A stretch of 64,000 nt of DNA from Schaalia cardiffensis (GTDB lineage: Bacteria; Actinomycetota; Actinomycetes; Actinomycetales; Actinomycetaceae), in NCBI RefSeq assembly GCF_016405145.1, contig NZ_JAEKIA010000001.1:62001-126000 (forward strand), in the 5' to 3' direction. A model generated the notes under the pieces. That model was given only the letters and a program-made list of their open reading frames with translations. It did not search any database and was not told the DNA's origin. Position 1 is the stretch's first letter. The number at the start of each line of letters is the position of its first letter. The translations under genes and the position numbers were made by a program. Below are positions 23,164 through 33,442 of the stretch, one piece after another.

Positions 23164-24503
23164 CACTGGATGGAGGAGTTGATCTGAGCGAGCCACGCGC
23201 GCTTCGTCTCGATGGCCTCCGACAAGGACTTCGCCTTCTTCTCGTCGCCACGTTCCTCAGCGGCCTTGAGTTCTGCTTCGAGAGAGGCGAGCTGGGATTC
23301 GAGTTGGCCGAGCATGCCCTGGGCGCGTGCACGAGTCTCCGGGTTCGAGCGACGCCATTCAGACTCTTCGGCGTCGCGGATCGCCGTTTCGACCGCGCGT
23401 AGGCGTCCCTCGATACGATGCAGGTCCGAAGAAGGAACGCGCCCCACCTCATCCCAACGATCCTGAATGGAGCGCAGCGCAGTCTTCGCAGCCTCAAGAT
23501 TCTCAATCGGGAGGATCTTCTCAGCCTCGTCAGCGAGGGCCTCCTTCGCGAGGAGATTTTCCCGGTACTCCAAGTCCGTAGCCTCATCCTTCGCGCGGCG
23601 AGCATCGAAGAAGACCTGTTGAGCGGCGCGGAAGCGCGCCCACAAAGCGTCGTCTTCCTTGCGGGAGGCGCGCGGCGCGGCCTTCCAACGGTTCATCAGC
23701 TCCCGGTAGGCTCCTGAAGTCGCGCCCCAATCAGTTGAAGTCTGGAGGGCCTCGGCCTCGGCGATGAGGGCCTCCTTGATGCGCTTCGCCTCAGACTGGG
23801 CCTGGTCGAGGGCGGAGAAGTACTGGCGACGATGACGATCGAACTGGGTGCGAGCAGCTGAGAAACGCTTCCACAGTTCGTCCTCGGTCGATTTGTCGAG
23901 GCGCGGGCCCTTGCGCTGCAGGTTCTTCCATTCTTCGAGTAGATCACGCAGCTCTTGGCCCGAGCGCTTCCAATGAGTGTGCTCAGGATCCTGGGCGACG
24001 ATCTCTTCGGCCCGCTCAACGACCTTCGTTCGTGCTGCGAGGGCCTCTTCGCGGGCGGCGGCGCGTTCAGCTCGGGCCTGTTCCTTGCGTTCAACGGCTC
24101 GAAGCGCGACCGCTTCGACGCGGGCACGCAGAGCCGCAAGATCGCCGAGGGCCTGCGGAGCTTCAACAGCCTGTTTGATGGTCTCCAGTGTCGAGTCGAT
24201 GTCCTTCGGAGACAGTGTCGCCAAACGGTCCTCGAAAAGCTTCACCGTCGCCTCAAGATCGGCGAAACGACGCTCATAAAGGGCGAAAGGCTCTGCGGGA
24301 ACGCCCTCCGGATAGGCACCGATCACGCGTTCGTTCTCACCCTCACGGACGTAGACCGTTCCGGCCTCGTCAATCCGACCGAACTCGTGGGTCCGGGGTT
24401 CGCTGGGAGCCGCTTGGGGAGCGTCGACTCCGAGAGTGGGGGCGGCGGGCTCAGTGGACTCGGGAAGCGAAGCGGTGGTCTGCTCGTTCGGCGTCGTGGT
24501 CAC
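23163..24503 (-). CDS. DUF349 domain protein, coiled-coil rich
   Basis: 446-aa cytoplasmic, highly charged, mostly helical protein with several DUF349 repeats (WKRSGQELRDLLEEWKNL, WKAAPRASRKEDDALWARF, QDRWDEVGRVPSSDLHRIE). The first ~40 residues are Pro/Ala/Thr-rich and probably disordered. Function of the family is not established. GTG start with GAAGGAAC upstream; first gene of an operon with the MBL hydrolase and hisS, driven by a TAGACT-type promoter about 100 nt upstream. Confidence 0.9.
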   Translation of the reverse strand: MTTTPNEQTTASLPESTEPAAPTLGVDAPQAAPSEPRTHEFGRIDEAGTVYVREGENERVIGAYPEGVPAEPFALYERRFADLEATVKLFEDRLATLSPKDIDSTLETIKQAVEAPQALGDLAALRARVEAVALRAVERKEQARAERAAAREEALAARTKVVERAEEIVAQDPEHTHWKRSGQELRDLLEEWKNLQRKGPRLDKSTEDELWKRFSAARTQFDRHRRQYFSALDQAQSEAKRIKEALIAEAEALQTSTDWGATSGAYRELMNRWKAAPRASRKEDDALWARFRAAQQVFFDARRAKDEATDLEYRENLLAKEALADEAEKILPIENLEAAKTALRSIQDRWDEVGRVPSSDLHRIEGRLRAVETAIRDAEESEWRRSNPETRARAQGMLGQLESQLASLEAELKAAEERGDEKKAKSLSEAIETKRAWLAQINSSIQ

Positions 24504-24599
24504 AATGTTCCTTCAGGGGTTTGGGGTGCTCAGCACCCGTGCATGGATGAGGCTCCACGCTGTGTAGCGCTCGGCGCGCCAATGTGGCGCACTTCTCCT

Positions 24600-24629
24600 A
24601 GTCTACGGCCCACGGGCCCGAGTATTGAA
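24600..24629 (-). promoter_or_regulatory. promoter of the DUF349-MBL-hisS operon
   Basis: Minus-strand -35 TTCAAT (24624-24629) and -10 TAGACT (24600-24605) separated by 18 nt. The GTAGACT form matches the aspS and thrS upstream regions. Confidence 0.5.
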
Positions 24630-24671
24630 CCCCGTTTTCTCCTTCGAGACTTCTTCAGGGCGTTCAGCGCG

Positions 24672-26978
24672 TCACACGCCGTTCTCGCCGGTCAAACGAA
24701 CAGCCTCAAAAACACTATCGACTCGCCGAAGCGCAGCGAGCACAGCATTCAAATGCCCCATATCCGCCATTTCGAAAGAGAAGCGCGCAACTGACACCTG
24801 ATCGGCGGAGGTGTTCATCGAGGCCGAGACAAGATTGACCCGATAGTCGCTCATGACCTTCGTCAGATCGGAAAGCAAACCTGCACGGTCCAGAGCACGC
24901 ACCTGGATCCGCACCCTGAAGACCTGGCCGCTCACGCCCTCGGCCCACTTCACATCAACGAAACGTTCAGGCTGAAGCTCTTTGAGACGCACGGCGTTAT
25001 GGCACGAGGCGAGGTGAACAGAAACCCCCTGCCCACGCGTAATAAATCCGACAACCTCATCGCCTGGAACCGGGGTGCAGCATTTCGCGAGCTTCACCCA
25101 GATGTCTTTCGCATCCATTCCCGCGACACTAATCCCCGAATCGCTTCCGATCTGCGGGTTCGGACGCGTCAGCCCCGGGGTGATGCCCTCCGACAGGGTC
25201 TCTTCAGTGCCGTCTCCCCCGCCCAGGTTCTCCACGAGCTTCGAGACGACGTTCTGCGGCGATACCTGGTTCTCACCGACAGCCGCATACAGCGCAGAAA
25301 CATCCGGGTAACCCAAAGAATTCGCCACCGACAGGATCGACTCATGGTTCATGAGTCGCTGCAGGGGAAGGTTCTGCTTGCGCATCGCCCTCGCAAGCGC
25401 TTCCTTCCCGTCCTCGGTCGCCTCCTCACGCCGTTCCTTCGAGAACCACGACTTGATCTTCGAGCGCGCCCGAGGCGAAGCCACGAAAGCCAGCCAATCG
25501 CGTGAAGGGCCGGCCTTATCCGACTTAGAGGTCACGACCTCCACCGTCTCCCCGGACTCGAGACGCGTATCGAGGGAGACGAGGCGACCATTGACCTTCG
25601 CACCAACTGTGCGGTGGCCGACCTCGGTATGAACCGCATAGGCGAAGTCAACGGGGGTCGAACGTGCAGGAAGGACCACGACCTCGCCCTTCGGCGTGAA
25701 GATGTAGACCTCATCGCCGGCGATCTCATAACGCAAAGAGTCGAGGAACTCCTCAGGGTCGCCGGTCTCCCTTTCCATCTCGACGAGGGCGCGCAGCCAA
25801 TTCGCCTGCTCATCGGAAGTCATCCGATCCCCGTCCGCACCTGTCGCATTCGGGTTCTGCTTGTACTTCCAGTGCGCGGCAACACCATGCTCGGCGCGCT
25901 CATGCATTTCGAAAGTCCGGATCTGAATCTCCACCGGTTTGCCGCCCGGGCCCACGACCGTCGTATGCAAGGACTGGTAGAGATTGAACTTCGGCATCGC
26001 GATGTAGTCCTTGAAGCGGCCAGGAATTGGGTTCCAATGGCCGTGCAGAGCACCCAGGACCGCGTAGCAGTCCTTCACGGACTCCACAAGAACCCTCACC
26101 GCGACAAGGTCGAAGATCTCGTCGAAAGCTTTCCCCCTGACGATCATCTTCTGGTAGATCGAATAGTGGTTCTTCGGTCGTCCGCTCACCGTTCCCTTCG
26201 TTCCCGAGCGGCGCAAATCCTCTTCAATCTGAGAGATGACATCGCGCAGGTAGACGTCGCGCTGCGGGGCGCGCTCGGCGACCAGGCGGTCGATCTCAGC
26301 GTAAATCTCCGGATACAGAGTTTTGAAGGAGAGCTCTTCGAGTTCCCACTTCACCATGTTCATTCCGAGGCGATGTGCGAGTGGAGAATAGATCTCGAGG
26401 GTCTCTCGGGCTTTCGCCTGTGCAGATTTGGCGGGCACGAAACGCCAGGTCCTCGCATTGTGGAGGCGGTCGGCGAGTTTGATGAGGAGAACTCGAATGT
26501 CGCGGCTCATTGCGACGAGCATCTTGCGCAGGGTCTCCGACTGAGCGGCGGAGCCGTATCGGATCTTGTCGAGCTTCGTCACCCCGTCAACGAGTTGCGC
26601 GATGGCATCGCCATACTCCGCGCGAAGCTGATCGAGTGTGTAATCCGTATCCTCCACCGTGTCGTGCAGGAGGGCGGCAACCAGGGTGGGGGTCGTCATC
26701 CCCATTTCCGCGAGGATCGTTGCGACCGCAACGGGATGGGTGATGTAAGGTTCACCCGATTTGCGCACTTGAGTGCGATGTTGTTTCTCCGCCGTGCGAT
26801 ACGCGCGTTCGATGACAGAAACATCAGCCTTCGGGTGGTTCGCCCTCAAGGCCCTGACCAGGGGATCGATCTCAGGAATTGTCTGGCGCGAGCGCGCCCC
26901 GAACCACACGAGGCCGGATCTCACAAGAGATCCGGCCACGGGCGGCTTTGAAGCTGGGGCCGAGTTCTGGTCTGTCAT
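24672..26978 (-). CDS. relA: bifunctional (p)ppGpp synthetase/hydrolase
   Basis: Makes and degrades the stringent-response alarmone. The 768-aa protein has the HD hydrolase domain (ALLHDTVEDTDYT), the synthetase domain (GRPKNHYSIYQKM; YQSLHTTV), TGS (IFTPKGEVVVLPARSTPVDFAY), the conserved-cysteine region (KCCTPVPGDEVVGFITRG) and a C-terminal ACT domain. The RFKD motif in the synthetase matches the charge pattern of bifunctional Rel enzymes. ATG 26978 has no ribosome site but a TATGAT box 6 nt upstream, so it may be leaderless in addition to co-transcription with apt 46 bp upstream. The longer frame to 27194 runs into apt. Confidence 0.96.
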   Translation of the reverse strand: MTDQNSAPASKPPVAGSLVRSGLVWFGARSRQTIPEIDPLVRALRANHPKADVSVIERAYRTAEKQHRTQVRKSGEPYITHPVAVATILAEMGMTTPTLVAALLHDTVEDTDYTLDQLRAEYGDAIAQLVDGVTKLDKIRYGSAAQSETLRKMLVAMSRDIRVLLIKLADRLHNARTWRFVPAKSAQAKARETLEIYSPLAHRLGMNMVKWELEELSFKTLYPEIYAEIDRLVAERAPQRDVYLRDVISQIEEDLRRSGTKGTVSGRPKNHYSIYQKMIVRGKAFDEIFDLVAVRVLVESVKDCYAVLGALHGHWNPIPGRFKDYIAMPKFNLYQSLHTTVVGPGGKPVEIQIRTFEMHERAEHGVAAHWKYKQNPNATGADGDRMTSDEQANWLRALVEMERETGDPEEFLDSLRYEIAGDEVYIFTPKGEVVVLPARSTPVDFAYAVHTEVGHRTVGAKVNGRLVSLDTRLESGETVEVVTSKSDKAGPSRDWLAFVASPRARSKIKSWFSKERREEATEDGKEALARAMRKQNLPLQRLMNHESILSVANSLGYPDVSALYAAVGENQVSPQNVVSKLVENLGGGDGTEETLSEGITPGLTRPNPQIGSDSGISVAGMDAKDIWVKLAKCCTPVPGDEVVGFITRGQGVSVHLASCHNAVRLKELQPERFVDVKWAEGVSGQVFRVRIQVRALDRAGLLSDLTKVMSDYRVNLVSASMNTSADQVSVARFSFEMADMGHLNAVLAALRRVDSVFEAVRLTGENGV

Positions 26979-26984
26979 GACCAC

Positions 26985-26990
26985 ATCATA
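26985..26990 (-). promoter_or_regulatory. candidate leaderless relA promoter (-10)
   Basis: TATGAT on the minus strand, 6 nt before the relA ATG, in the apt-relA gap. No -35 consensus is obvious. The spacing places the transcription start at or next to the A of the start codon. Confidence 0.4.
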
Positions 26991-27024
26991 CTCAGTTGTG
27001 ATCTGCCATATGCCCCGGACGAGT

Positions 27025-27570
27025 TCAGACGAGGAGCGCCGATTCCACCGAAACTCCCTTGTCCGCAAGGACTTTCCGACCCGAGAAAGCCTCGAGTTCA
27101 AGGAGGACCGCAACCGTAGCGACCTCAGCTCCGCATTGACGCAGCAGATCCACTGAGGCTCCGGCCGTGCCTCCAGTCGCGAGAACATCATCAACGATGA
27201 GGACCCTGGCCCCCGGAGTCACCGATTCGGGGCGGATCTCCATGCGTGCGCTCCCGTACTCCAAAGCGTAGTCAACACCGATCACGTGGCCCGGGAGCTT
27301 GCCCGCTTTGCGGATCGTCAACATGCCGATCCCCAATTCGGTGGCCAGCGGAGCACCGAGGATGAAACCGCGGGATTCAAGTCCGGCAACGGCGTCGATC
27401 TTGCCCGCGTAGCGCTCCCCCAGGACCTGCATGAGTTCCCTAAAGGCGGTGCCGTTCGCAATCAAGGGGGTGATGTCGCGAAACAGGACTCCCGGCTCGG
27501 GAAAGTCCGGGATCAGTCCGAGGTTCGCTGAGACCAGTTCGCCGACGTGGTCGCCGAGTTCACCGCTCAT
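27025..27570 (-). CDS. apt: adenine phosphoribosyltransferase
   Basis: Purine salvage enzyme converting adenine and PRPP to AMP. The 181-aa sequence has the PRPP-binding motif VLIVDDVLATGGTA, the FPEPGVLFRDITPL segment typical of bacterial Apt and ESRGFILGAPLA. ATG start overlaps the secF stop by 4 bp (ATGA), and relA follows, an order conserved from secD-secF-apt-relA of mycobacteria. Confidence 0.97.
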   Translation of the reverse strand: MSGELGDHVGELVSANLGLIPDFPEPGVLFRDITPLIANGTAFRELMQVLGERYAGKIDAVAGLESRGFILGAPLATELGIGMLTIRKAGKLPGHVIGVDYALEYGSARMEIRPESVTPGARVLIVDDVLATGGTAGASVDLLRQCGAEVATVAVLLELEAFSGRKVLADKGVSVESALLV

Positions 27571-28652
27571 CGTTGAGTCTTCTTCCTCTTGGGTTGGTGT
27601 GCATTCGAGAGACGACGTCCCGCAACGACGGGCGCGACCTTCACAGGGGCGGGAGTCCCCTGAGAGGAATCAGCTGCGCGGGCCTGACGGTCCTTCGCCA
27701 CGATCCCATCATGCTCACGCGTCTTCTTCATCCGCTCCTGCAGCATAACGAGCAAGGGTGAGGCGATGAAGATCGAAGAGTACGTCCCCGCGATCATGCC
27801 GACAAAAAGCGCCAGGGAAATGTCCGTGAGGGTGCCTGTGCCTAAGAGCAGCGAACCGATGATGAGGATCGCGCCGACGGGCAAGAGGGCAACCACCGAG
27901 GTGTTGATCGAACGCACCATCGTCTGATTCACCGCAAGGTTCACGAACTCCGCGAAGGTGAAGCGCTTCTGGTCATACACGTCACGCGTAAGCTCACGGA
28001 CCTTATCGAAGACCACGACAGTGTCGTAGAGCGAGTATCCGAGGATTGTGAGGAAACCAATCACCGTCGCCGGGGAGACCTCCACCTGGGTAATGACGAA
28101 AACGGCGAAGGTCACCGCGATGTCGTGCACGAGCGCGAGGAGCGCTGCGGCGGCCATCGTCCACGAGCGGAAGTACACGGTCATGAGCACGGCGATCAGG
28201 GCCATGAAGATGACAAGTGATTGAAGGGCCTTCGTCGTCACCGACTTACCCCAGGAGGGGCCGATTGTCGAGGACTGCACATCGGAGGCGTCCACTCCGT
28301 AGGCGGAAACAAGGGCGTCTCGGACTTGGGCGGTCTGATCCGAATCGAGAGATTCGGTTTGGATGCGGACCCCGTTTGTGCCGACCCGCGTGACCTTCGC
28401 GTTCGGCACGAGGCCGGTTCCCGTCACGATGTCAGAAGCCTTCGCCTCAGACTGGTCGGAGACATTCGTGACATCGAATTGTGCGCCGCCGGTGAACTCG
28501 ATCGAACGATTGAATCCGATCGCGGCTGCGAGCATGAGCCCCACGACGATGACTGCGGCCGCCAGGGAGACGAAAACCTTGCGCTTCGGAACGACAGCGT
28601 AGGACTTGTCACCGGAGTAGAGGGCGTTGCCCCACTGGGCGAAGGACATCAT
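27567..28652 (-). CDS. secF: protein translocase subunit SecF
   Basis: Accessory proton-motive-force-driven subunit of the Sec translocon. The 361-aa protein has six predicted transmembrane helices, the extracytoplasmic P1-like domain after helix 1 (FTGGAQFDVTN…) and the conserved helix 4 region TILGYSLYDTVVVFDKVRE. The C-terminal ~45 residues are basic and probably cytoplasmic. Start ATG 28652 overlaps the secD stop (ATGATGA arrangement); a second ATG follows immediately. Confidence 0.96.
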   Translation of the reverse strand: MMSFAQWGNALYSGDKSYAVVPKRKVFVSLAAAVIVVGLMLAAAIGFNRSIEFTGGAQFDVTNVSDQSEAKASDIVTGTGLVPNAKVTRVGTNGVRIQTESLDSDQTAQVRDALVSAYGVDASDVQSSTIGPSWGKSVTTKALQSLVIFMALIAVLMTVYFRSWTMAAAALLALVHDIAVTFAVFVITQVEVSPATVIGFLTILGYSLYDTVVVFDKVRELTRDVYDQKRFTFAEFVNLAVNQTMVRSINTSVVALLPVGAILIIGSLLLGTGTLTDISLALFVGMIAGTYSSIFIASPLLVMLQERMKKTREHDGIVAKDRQARAADSSQGTPAPVKVAPVVAGRRLSNAHQPKRKKTQR

Positions 28653-30616
28653 CGCTTATCCCCTTGCGTGTCGGTGGTGGAAACTCCGCCTTTAGCTTTC
28701 AAGGCCTCCTGACGAGCCAGTCGCTCTTGGCGGCGACGGGCCGCAATGGACGTGCCCGCCTCGCTGCCCTTGGGTGAAGCAGAGGAAGAGTCTGAGGAGT
28801 CGAGGGAGCCTCGCGACACCACCCGGCCCCGCCCCGCGTACACGAGGCCGCTCTTCGCGCCCAGGTGCTCAGGGTCAAGACCTGAAAGAGGATGTCCTTC
28901 ACCGAAGAAACGGGTTGCGATGAGAAGCTCCATCATCGGATGGGTGAACATGAAAATCACGAAAAGGTCGATGACGGTCGTCACGCCAAGGGTGAAGGCG
29001 AAACCTTGAACGCCACCGACGGCGAGCAGGTAGAGAACAACAGCGGCGACAATGTTCACCATGTCGGAAACGACGATCGTGCGTTTGGCGCGATCCCAGC
29101 CCTCGTCGACCGCTGCTTGGAGGGGGCGTCCGTCACGGACCTCGTCCCTGACTCGTTCGAAGTAGACGATGAAGGAGTCCGCCGTCACGCCGACCGCCAT
29201 GATGAGGCCCGCGACGCCCGCGAGGGAAAGCCGGTATCCGATACCGCCCGAGAGCAAGGTGATGACGAGGTAGGTTGCGACCGCGGCAACGACAAGCGAA
29301 CCACCCGAGATGATCGCCAGACCACGGTACTGCCAGATCAGGTAGACGATGACGAGGAGGAGGCCGATCAACCCGGCAAGGAGGCCCTTCTCGAGATGAT
29401 CAGAACCGAGGGTCGCGGAAATGCGCTGCTCGGACTGGACCTCGAAGTTCAAGGGCAGCGACCCAAAGCTCAGCTGGTTGGCGAGGGCGGACGCCGACTT
29501 CGCGGTGAAGCTTCCTGAGATCTGTGCTCGACCATCAGAAATGATCGCATTCATGGAAGGAGCTGTGATGACGGTGCCGTCGAGCACGACCGCGAAGTGA
29601 TTGCGGTCGGGGGTGTTCATCAGGGATTTACCTTGAGGATCCTGATCGTGGAAGGAATACAGGATCTTCGACGACTCGGCGAAAGCTTGAGTGCCCTCGG
29701 AGTCGAATTGGAGGTCCACGCCCCACTGTCCGGTCGTCTGACCAGTGGAGTTCGTGATCTGCCCTGCCGAGGCGGTGTCGAGATTCGCACCTGCGACCGT
29801 CACCGGGCCAAGAATGTACTTGATTGAGCCGTTCTCATCGCAGGCCGCGAAAGGCTTATCGGCCGGGCCCTCCTGGTTGGAGGCCTGAGCCGTGCAGTCC
29901 AGGGTGAAAAAGTCGAAGAGCGCCTGTTCGGTCACCCACGCCAGCGAGGAGGCGTTCTCCGGTTCAGATTCGGGAGTGTCGGAAAGGACGCCATCTTGAT
30001 TGCGGTCGGCAAGAGTCATTGCGCTCGCCTCGTCGAGGGCGGTGGAGATCATCTCATCAGATTGACCCGAATCTGCGGACTGGCCGGATTGGGCGGACTG
30101 AGCCGAATCCTGTGCAGAGGGATCGGACTGGCTAGCCTCGTCACCTGATTGTGCCTCCGGCTGAGCGCCATTGCCCGAAGCATTCGCCTCAGCCTGCTTG
30201 AGAGCAGCCGCACTCGTCTGGGCGACTCCCATCTGGAGGACCGGTCGGAAGTTCATCTGCGAAGAGGAGCGGATCAGGTCCAAGGTCTCCTGTGAGGGAG
30301 TTCCCGGGATCGAAACAACGATGTTCTCCGAACCCATCGAGGTGATCTCGGATTCGGATACGCCAGAAGCGTCGATCCTATTGCGGATGATCGAGATCGC
30401 CTGATTGAGGTCCTCTTCGGTGATCGCCCGCTCATCAGCCTGAGTGGAGGTCGGCCTCAGAATAAGCTGGGTGCCACCTTGAAGGTCGAGCGCGAGTGAG
30501 GGGACCAGTGGTGTCCCCTTGGTTGTGTTGCCGATAACGAGCGCCGCCACTGCCGCGAGCATCGCGACGATCAGTGTGACGAGCGAGCGCACGGGTCGGC
30601 GCTTACGAGTTGACAC
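28649..30616 (-). CDS. secD: protein translocase subunit SecD
   Basis: Partner of SecF in late protein export. The 655-aa protein begins with a signal-anchor helix, then LALDLQGGTQL, the P1 domain and six C-terminal helices with AGLIMAVGVTADSFIVYFERVRDE-type helix 4/loop. Residues 140-189, in the extracytoplasmic domain, are a low-complexity Ser/Gln/Ala/Asp insertion (SAQSAQSGQSADSGQ) absent from compact SecD proteins. GTG start at 30616 preceded by TGGAGAA; yajC lies 33 bp upstream. Confidence 0.96.
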   Translation of the reverse strand: MSTRKRRPVRSLVTLIVAMLAAVAALVIGNTTKGTPLVPSLALDLQGGTQLILRPTSTQADERAITEEDLNQAISIIRNRIDASGVSESEITSMGSENIVVSIPGTPSQETLDLIRSSSQMNFRPVLQMGVAQTSAAALKQAEANASGNGAQPEAQSGDEASQSDPSAQDSAQSAQSGQSADSGQSDEMISTALDEASAMTLADRNQDGVLSDTPESEPENASSLAWVTEQALFDFFTLDCTAQASNQEGPADKPFAACDENGSIKYILGPVTVAGANLDTASAGQITNSTGQTTGQWGVDLQFDSEGTQAFAESSKILYSFHDQDPQGKSLMNTPDRNHFAVVLDGTVITAPSMNAIISDGRAQISGSFTAKSASALANQLSFGSLPLNFEVQSEQRISATLGSDHLEKGLLAGLIGLLLVIVYLIWQYRGLAIISGGSLVVAAVATYLVITLLSGGIGYRLSLAGVAGLIMAVGVTADSFIVYFERVRDEVRDGRPLQAAVDEGWDRAKRTIVVSDMVNIVAAVVLYLLAVGGVQGFAFTLGVTTVIDLFVIFMFTHPMMELLIATRFFGEGHPLSGLDPEHLGAKSGLVYAGRGRVVSRGSLDSSDSSSASPKGSEAGTSIAARRRQERLARQEALKAKGGVSTTDTQGDKR

Positions 30617-30649
30617 GGTTGTTCTCCAGGTATCCCGTTTCGCGGGAGT

Positions 30650-31042
30650 TCACTTGTTCTCAGAGGCGCCAGTCGACGTCTCGGGGTCGTTCATGCCGAG
30701 GATCGGAGTGTCCGACTCAGCCTCATCAAGCTCTTCGTCCTCATCGGTCGCGAAAGGCGGTTCAACTCCGACCTCGCGGATCATCTGTCGGTCCCAGTAC
30801 ATTTCGGTGCCGTCAGAGGTTTCAAGGACGATCACATCGCCGTCCTCGTCAACGAAACGCCCCCAGAATCCGACGGCGGTGTGGACCCAGGCTCCCGGAA
30901 CGAGCTTCTCGGCGAGCGTCTTCCTCCGTTCTTCCTGCTGGGCAGCCATCTTCTGGCGTGAACGGCTCGAGAACCAGAACATGGCGATGAGCCCGATGCC
31001 GATGAGGATCAGCGTGGAGTATTGCTGAAGGAACGATGCCAC
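30650..31042 (-). CDS. yajC: preprotein translocase subunit YajC
   Basis: Small single-pass membrane protein associated with SecDF. 130 aa: hydrophobic N-terminal helix (STLILIGIGLIAMFWFSS), a basic stretch, then the YajC core ending with an acidic, likely disordered tail. GTG start at 31042 with GAAAGAGG upstream. First gene of yajC-secD-secF-apt. Confidence 0.93.
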   Translation of the reverse strand: MASFLQQYSTLILIGIGLIAMFWFSSRSRQKMAAQQEERRKTLAEKLVPGAWVHTAVGFWGRFVDEDGDVIVLETSDGTEMYWDRQMIREVGVEPPFATDEDEELDEAESDTPILGMNDPETSTGASENK

Positions 31043-31131
31043 AGGGTGCCTCTTTCGTCGTCAGGGTGCGCGTAGTGCGCCCGCGCCAGTGTAATGCCCT
31101 AAGCGGTCTCGCGCGAAGACAGCGTACGTAA

Positions 31132-32172
31132 TTAGCCGAAAAGTGTCGATTCTTGCGGAGGCGTCAAGCCCAGATGAGCCCAAGCTTTCCCCGTTGCCGC
31201 GCGCCCCCGGTTGGTGCGTACCAGGAAGCCCTCGCGCACGAGATACGGTTCGGCAACGGTCTCAACCGTTTCTGCTTCCTCTCCGACAGTCACCGCGAGA
31301 GTTGTCAATCCGACCGGCCCACCGGCGAAGCGCCGACAGATCGCCTCAAGAACAGCACGGTCCAAGCGATCCAAGCCTGATCGGTCCACTTCGAAAAGCT
31401 CAAGCGCCCCCTGGGCGGCTTCAAGGTCAAGAACGCCACTTCCCCGAACCTGCGCATAGTCGACAACCCTTCGCAAGAGACGGTTCGCGATTCGGGGCGT
31501 GCCGCGCGAACGCGAAGCGATCTCATGGGCTGCCTTCGCATCCAGGGGCGCTCCGAGTAGCTCCGCGGAGCGGGTGACGACCGACTCCAACTCACTCGTC
31601 GTGTAAAACTCCAGGTGGGCGGTGAAGCCGAAACGGTCACGCAGCGGTGCGGGAAGCAAGCCCGAACGAGTTGTCGCGCCTACGACGGTGAAAGGAGGCA
31701 GGGTCAGAGGGATCGAGGTCGCACCCGGCCCCTTGCCGACGACGACATCGACACGAAAGTCCTCCATCGCGAGGTAGAGCATCTCTTCGGCAGTGCGTGC
31801 CAGGCGGTGGATCTCGTCAATGAACAGGACATCACCTTCTTGCAGACCCGAGAGGATCGCTGCGAGATCACCAGCGTGCTGGATCGCAGGTCCCGAGGTG
31901 AGGCGCAAAGAGGTTCCCATTTCGGCGGCGATGATCATTGCCAAGGTCGTTTTTCCCAGGCCCGGTGGTCCTGCGAGGAGCACATGATCCGGTGCCACTG
32001 CCCTGCCCCTGGCGGCGTCGAGGACGAGTTGGAGTTGGTTGCGCACGACCTGTTGGCCAACGAATTCACTCAGGCGTTTGGGCCTCAGTGCTGCTTCTGC
32101 GGCGCGCTCGAGTTCACCCGCGTCCGGGGCGACAATCCGGGTGGCCTCGGAGGTCTCGTCGAATTCAGCCAC
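31132..32172 (-). CDS. ruvB: Holliday junction branch migration helicase RuvB
   Basis: AAA+ motor that drives branch migration with RuvA. The 346-aa product has Walker [12 protein letters not shown], Walker B LFIDEIHR, sensor GATTRSGLL and the C-terminal winged helix ([17 protein letters not shown]). GTG 32172 is preferred (GGTGG 5 nt upstream, 8-bp overlap with ruvA); GTG 32181 in the same frame is an alternative. Confidence 0.97.
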   Translation of the reverse strand: MAEFDETSEATRIVAPDAGELERAAEAALRPKRLSEFVGQQVVRNQLQLVLDAARGRAVAPDHVLLAGPPGLGKTTLAMIIAAEMGTSLRLTSGPAIQHAGDLAAILSGLQEGDVLFIDEIHRLARTAEEMLYLAMEDFRVDVVVGKGPGATSIPLTLPPFTVVGATTRSGLLPAPLRDRFGFTAHLEFYTTSELESVVTRSAELLGAPLDAKAAHEIASRSRGTPRIANRLLRRVVDYAQVRGSGVLDLEAAQGALELFEVDRSGLDRLDRAVLEAICRRFAGGPVGLTTLAVTVGEEAETVETVAEPYLVREGFLVRTNRGRAATGKAWAHLGLTPPQESTLFG

Positions 32173-32767
32173 GATCACCACCGAGCTTCACGAGGGCAGC
32201 GCGCAAAAGATCCGAGGCTCCCAGGCCCTGGCCGCCCAGAGCGTCGATGGCTCCCTGGGCTTGTGACTCCGACCAGCCGAGGGAGACAAGGGCGCTCTTC
32301 ACCTCCGACTCGACTGCGCCGAAGTGGGGGGCGCTCGTCGCTGGGCTCGGCGAGTCCAGGTGCGCGGGCATTCCGAGTTTGTCGCCGATTTCGAGGGCCA
32401 TCCTTTGAGCGGACTTCTTTCCCACCCCGGGGATCTTTTGAAGAGTGGGAAGATCCTGATCGCGCACGGCTCGGCGCAGTTCATCGGGAGACAGGACCGC
32501 GAGGGCCGCAAGGGCGATCCTCGGTCCAATACCGGAGACCGTGAGCAGGGTCGTGAATACCTCTCGTTCATCTGCGGAAGCAAAACCCATGAGGGTCATT
32601 GAGTCTTCTCTGACGATGAGGCTCGTGTGGACCGTCGTTTCCTCTCCCCTGCTGAGTGTTTGTGCGAAGGCCGGTACGACGTGGATTGAAAAGCCAATCC
32701 CTCCGACTCCGAGGATGAGTGAATCGAGGCCAGTGTGAAGGACTCGACCGGTGAGTTGAGCGATCAC
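32165..32767 (-). CDS. ruvA: Holliday junction DNA-binding protein RuvA
   Basis: Tetrameric junction-binding subunit of RuvAB. The 200-aa protein shows domain I ([13 protein letters not shown]), helix-hairpin-helix motifs ([34 protein letters not shown]) and a C-terminal domain III ([17 protein letters not shown]) that contacts RuvB. GTG start with AAGGGAA upstream. Coupled to ruvB by overlap. Confidence 0.97.
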   Translation of the reverse strand: MIAQLTGRVLHTGLDSLILGVGGIGFSIHVVPAFAQTLSRGEETTVHTSLIVREDSMTLMGFASADEREVFTTLLTVSGIGPRIALAALAVLSPDELRRAVRDQDLPTLQKIPGVGKKSAQRMALEIGDKLGMPAHLDSPSPATSAPHFGAVESEVKSALVSLGWSESQAQGAIDALGGQGLGASDLLRAALVKLGGDRG

Positions 32768-32812
32768 GGGTGATTCCCTTCTTCAACTCCTGATACGAAC
32801 ATATGTACGATC

Positions 32813-33442
32813 CTAGCTTCGGCGCAGCCTCGGGTCGACGGCACCCGTACGGCGTTGCGCGGCCTGTGCCTCTGCCCAGGCTTTTTGCGCCGGAGTCATC
32901 CTCCCCTTCGAGGTCAGACGCCCGGACAGCGACACCGTCACCGATGAGTCATCCCCAGCGCCAAGCAGACCGGTCCCCCGCCACGCGTGACAGATCGCGA
33001 TCGCGAGAGCATCAGCAGCGTCAGCTGGTTTGGGCGGCGTATCGAGACCGAGGATCCTTTGGACCATCGCCTGCACCTGTGTTTTCCCTGCTTTCCCATT
33101 GCCCGACACCGCTGATTTCACCTCCGAGGGCGTATGCACCGCCATCGGCAGGCCTGCACGACCAACGCAGGTCATTGCCGCACCCATCACCTGCATCGTT
33201 GTCGTCACGGACTGGAGGTTCTCCTGAGCGAAAACTCGTTCAATCGCAACGACCTCAGGCTTGTACATGCGGATGACCTCGTCGATCGCATCCGCGATCG
33301 TGCGCAGCCTGAAATGGGTGGCAAGATCCTTGTCCGAGCGGGCAACGTCGACGTGCACGAGCCTGGCCCGACGCGAAGCATCAACGTCAACGACACCAAG
33401 TCCACAGCGCGTCAGTCCCGGGTCGATGCCCATGACCCTCAC
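32813..33442 (-). CDS. ruvC: crossover junction endodeoxyribonuclease RuvC
   Basis: Resolves Holliday junctions. Catalytic acidic residues are all present: D7 (GIDPGL), E68 (AIERVF), D141 and D144 ([12 protein letters not shown]). 209 aa, longer than E. coli RuvC by a C-terminal extension (about residues 160-209) with Ser/Arg-rich sequence. GTG start overlaps the pdxT stop by 4 bp (GTGA). Confidence 0.97.
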   Translation of the reverse strand: MRVMGIDPGLTRCGLGVVDVDASRRARLVHVDVARSDKDLATHFRLRTIADAIDEVIRMYKPEVVAIERVFAQENLQSVTTTMQVMGAAMTCVGRAGLPMAVHTPSEVKSAVSGNGKAGKTQVQAMVQRILGLDTPPKPADAADALAIAICHAWRGTGLLGAGDDSSVTVSLSGRLTSKGRMTPAQKAWAEAQAAQRRTGAVDPRLRRS

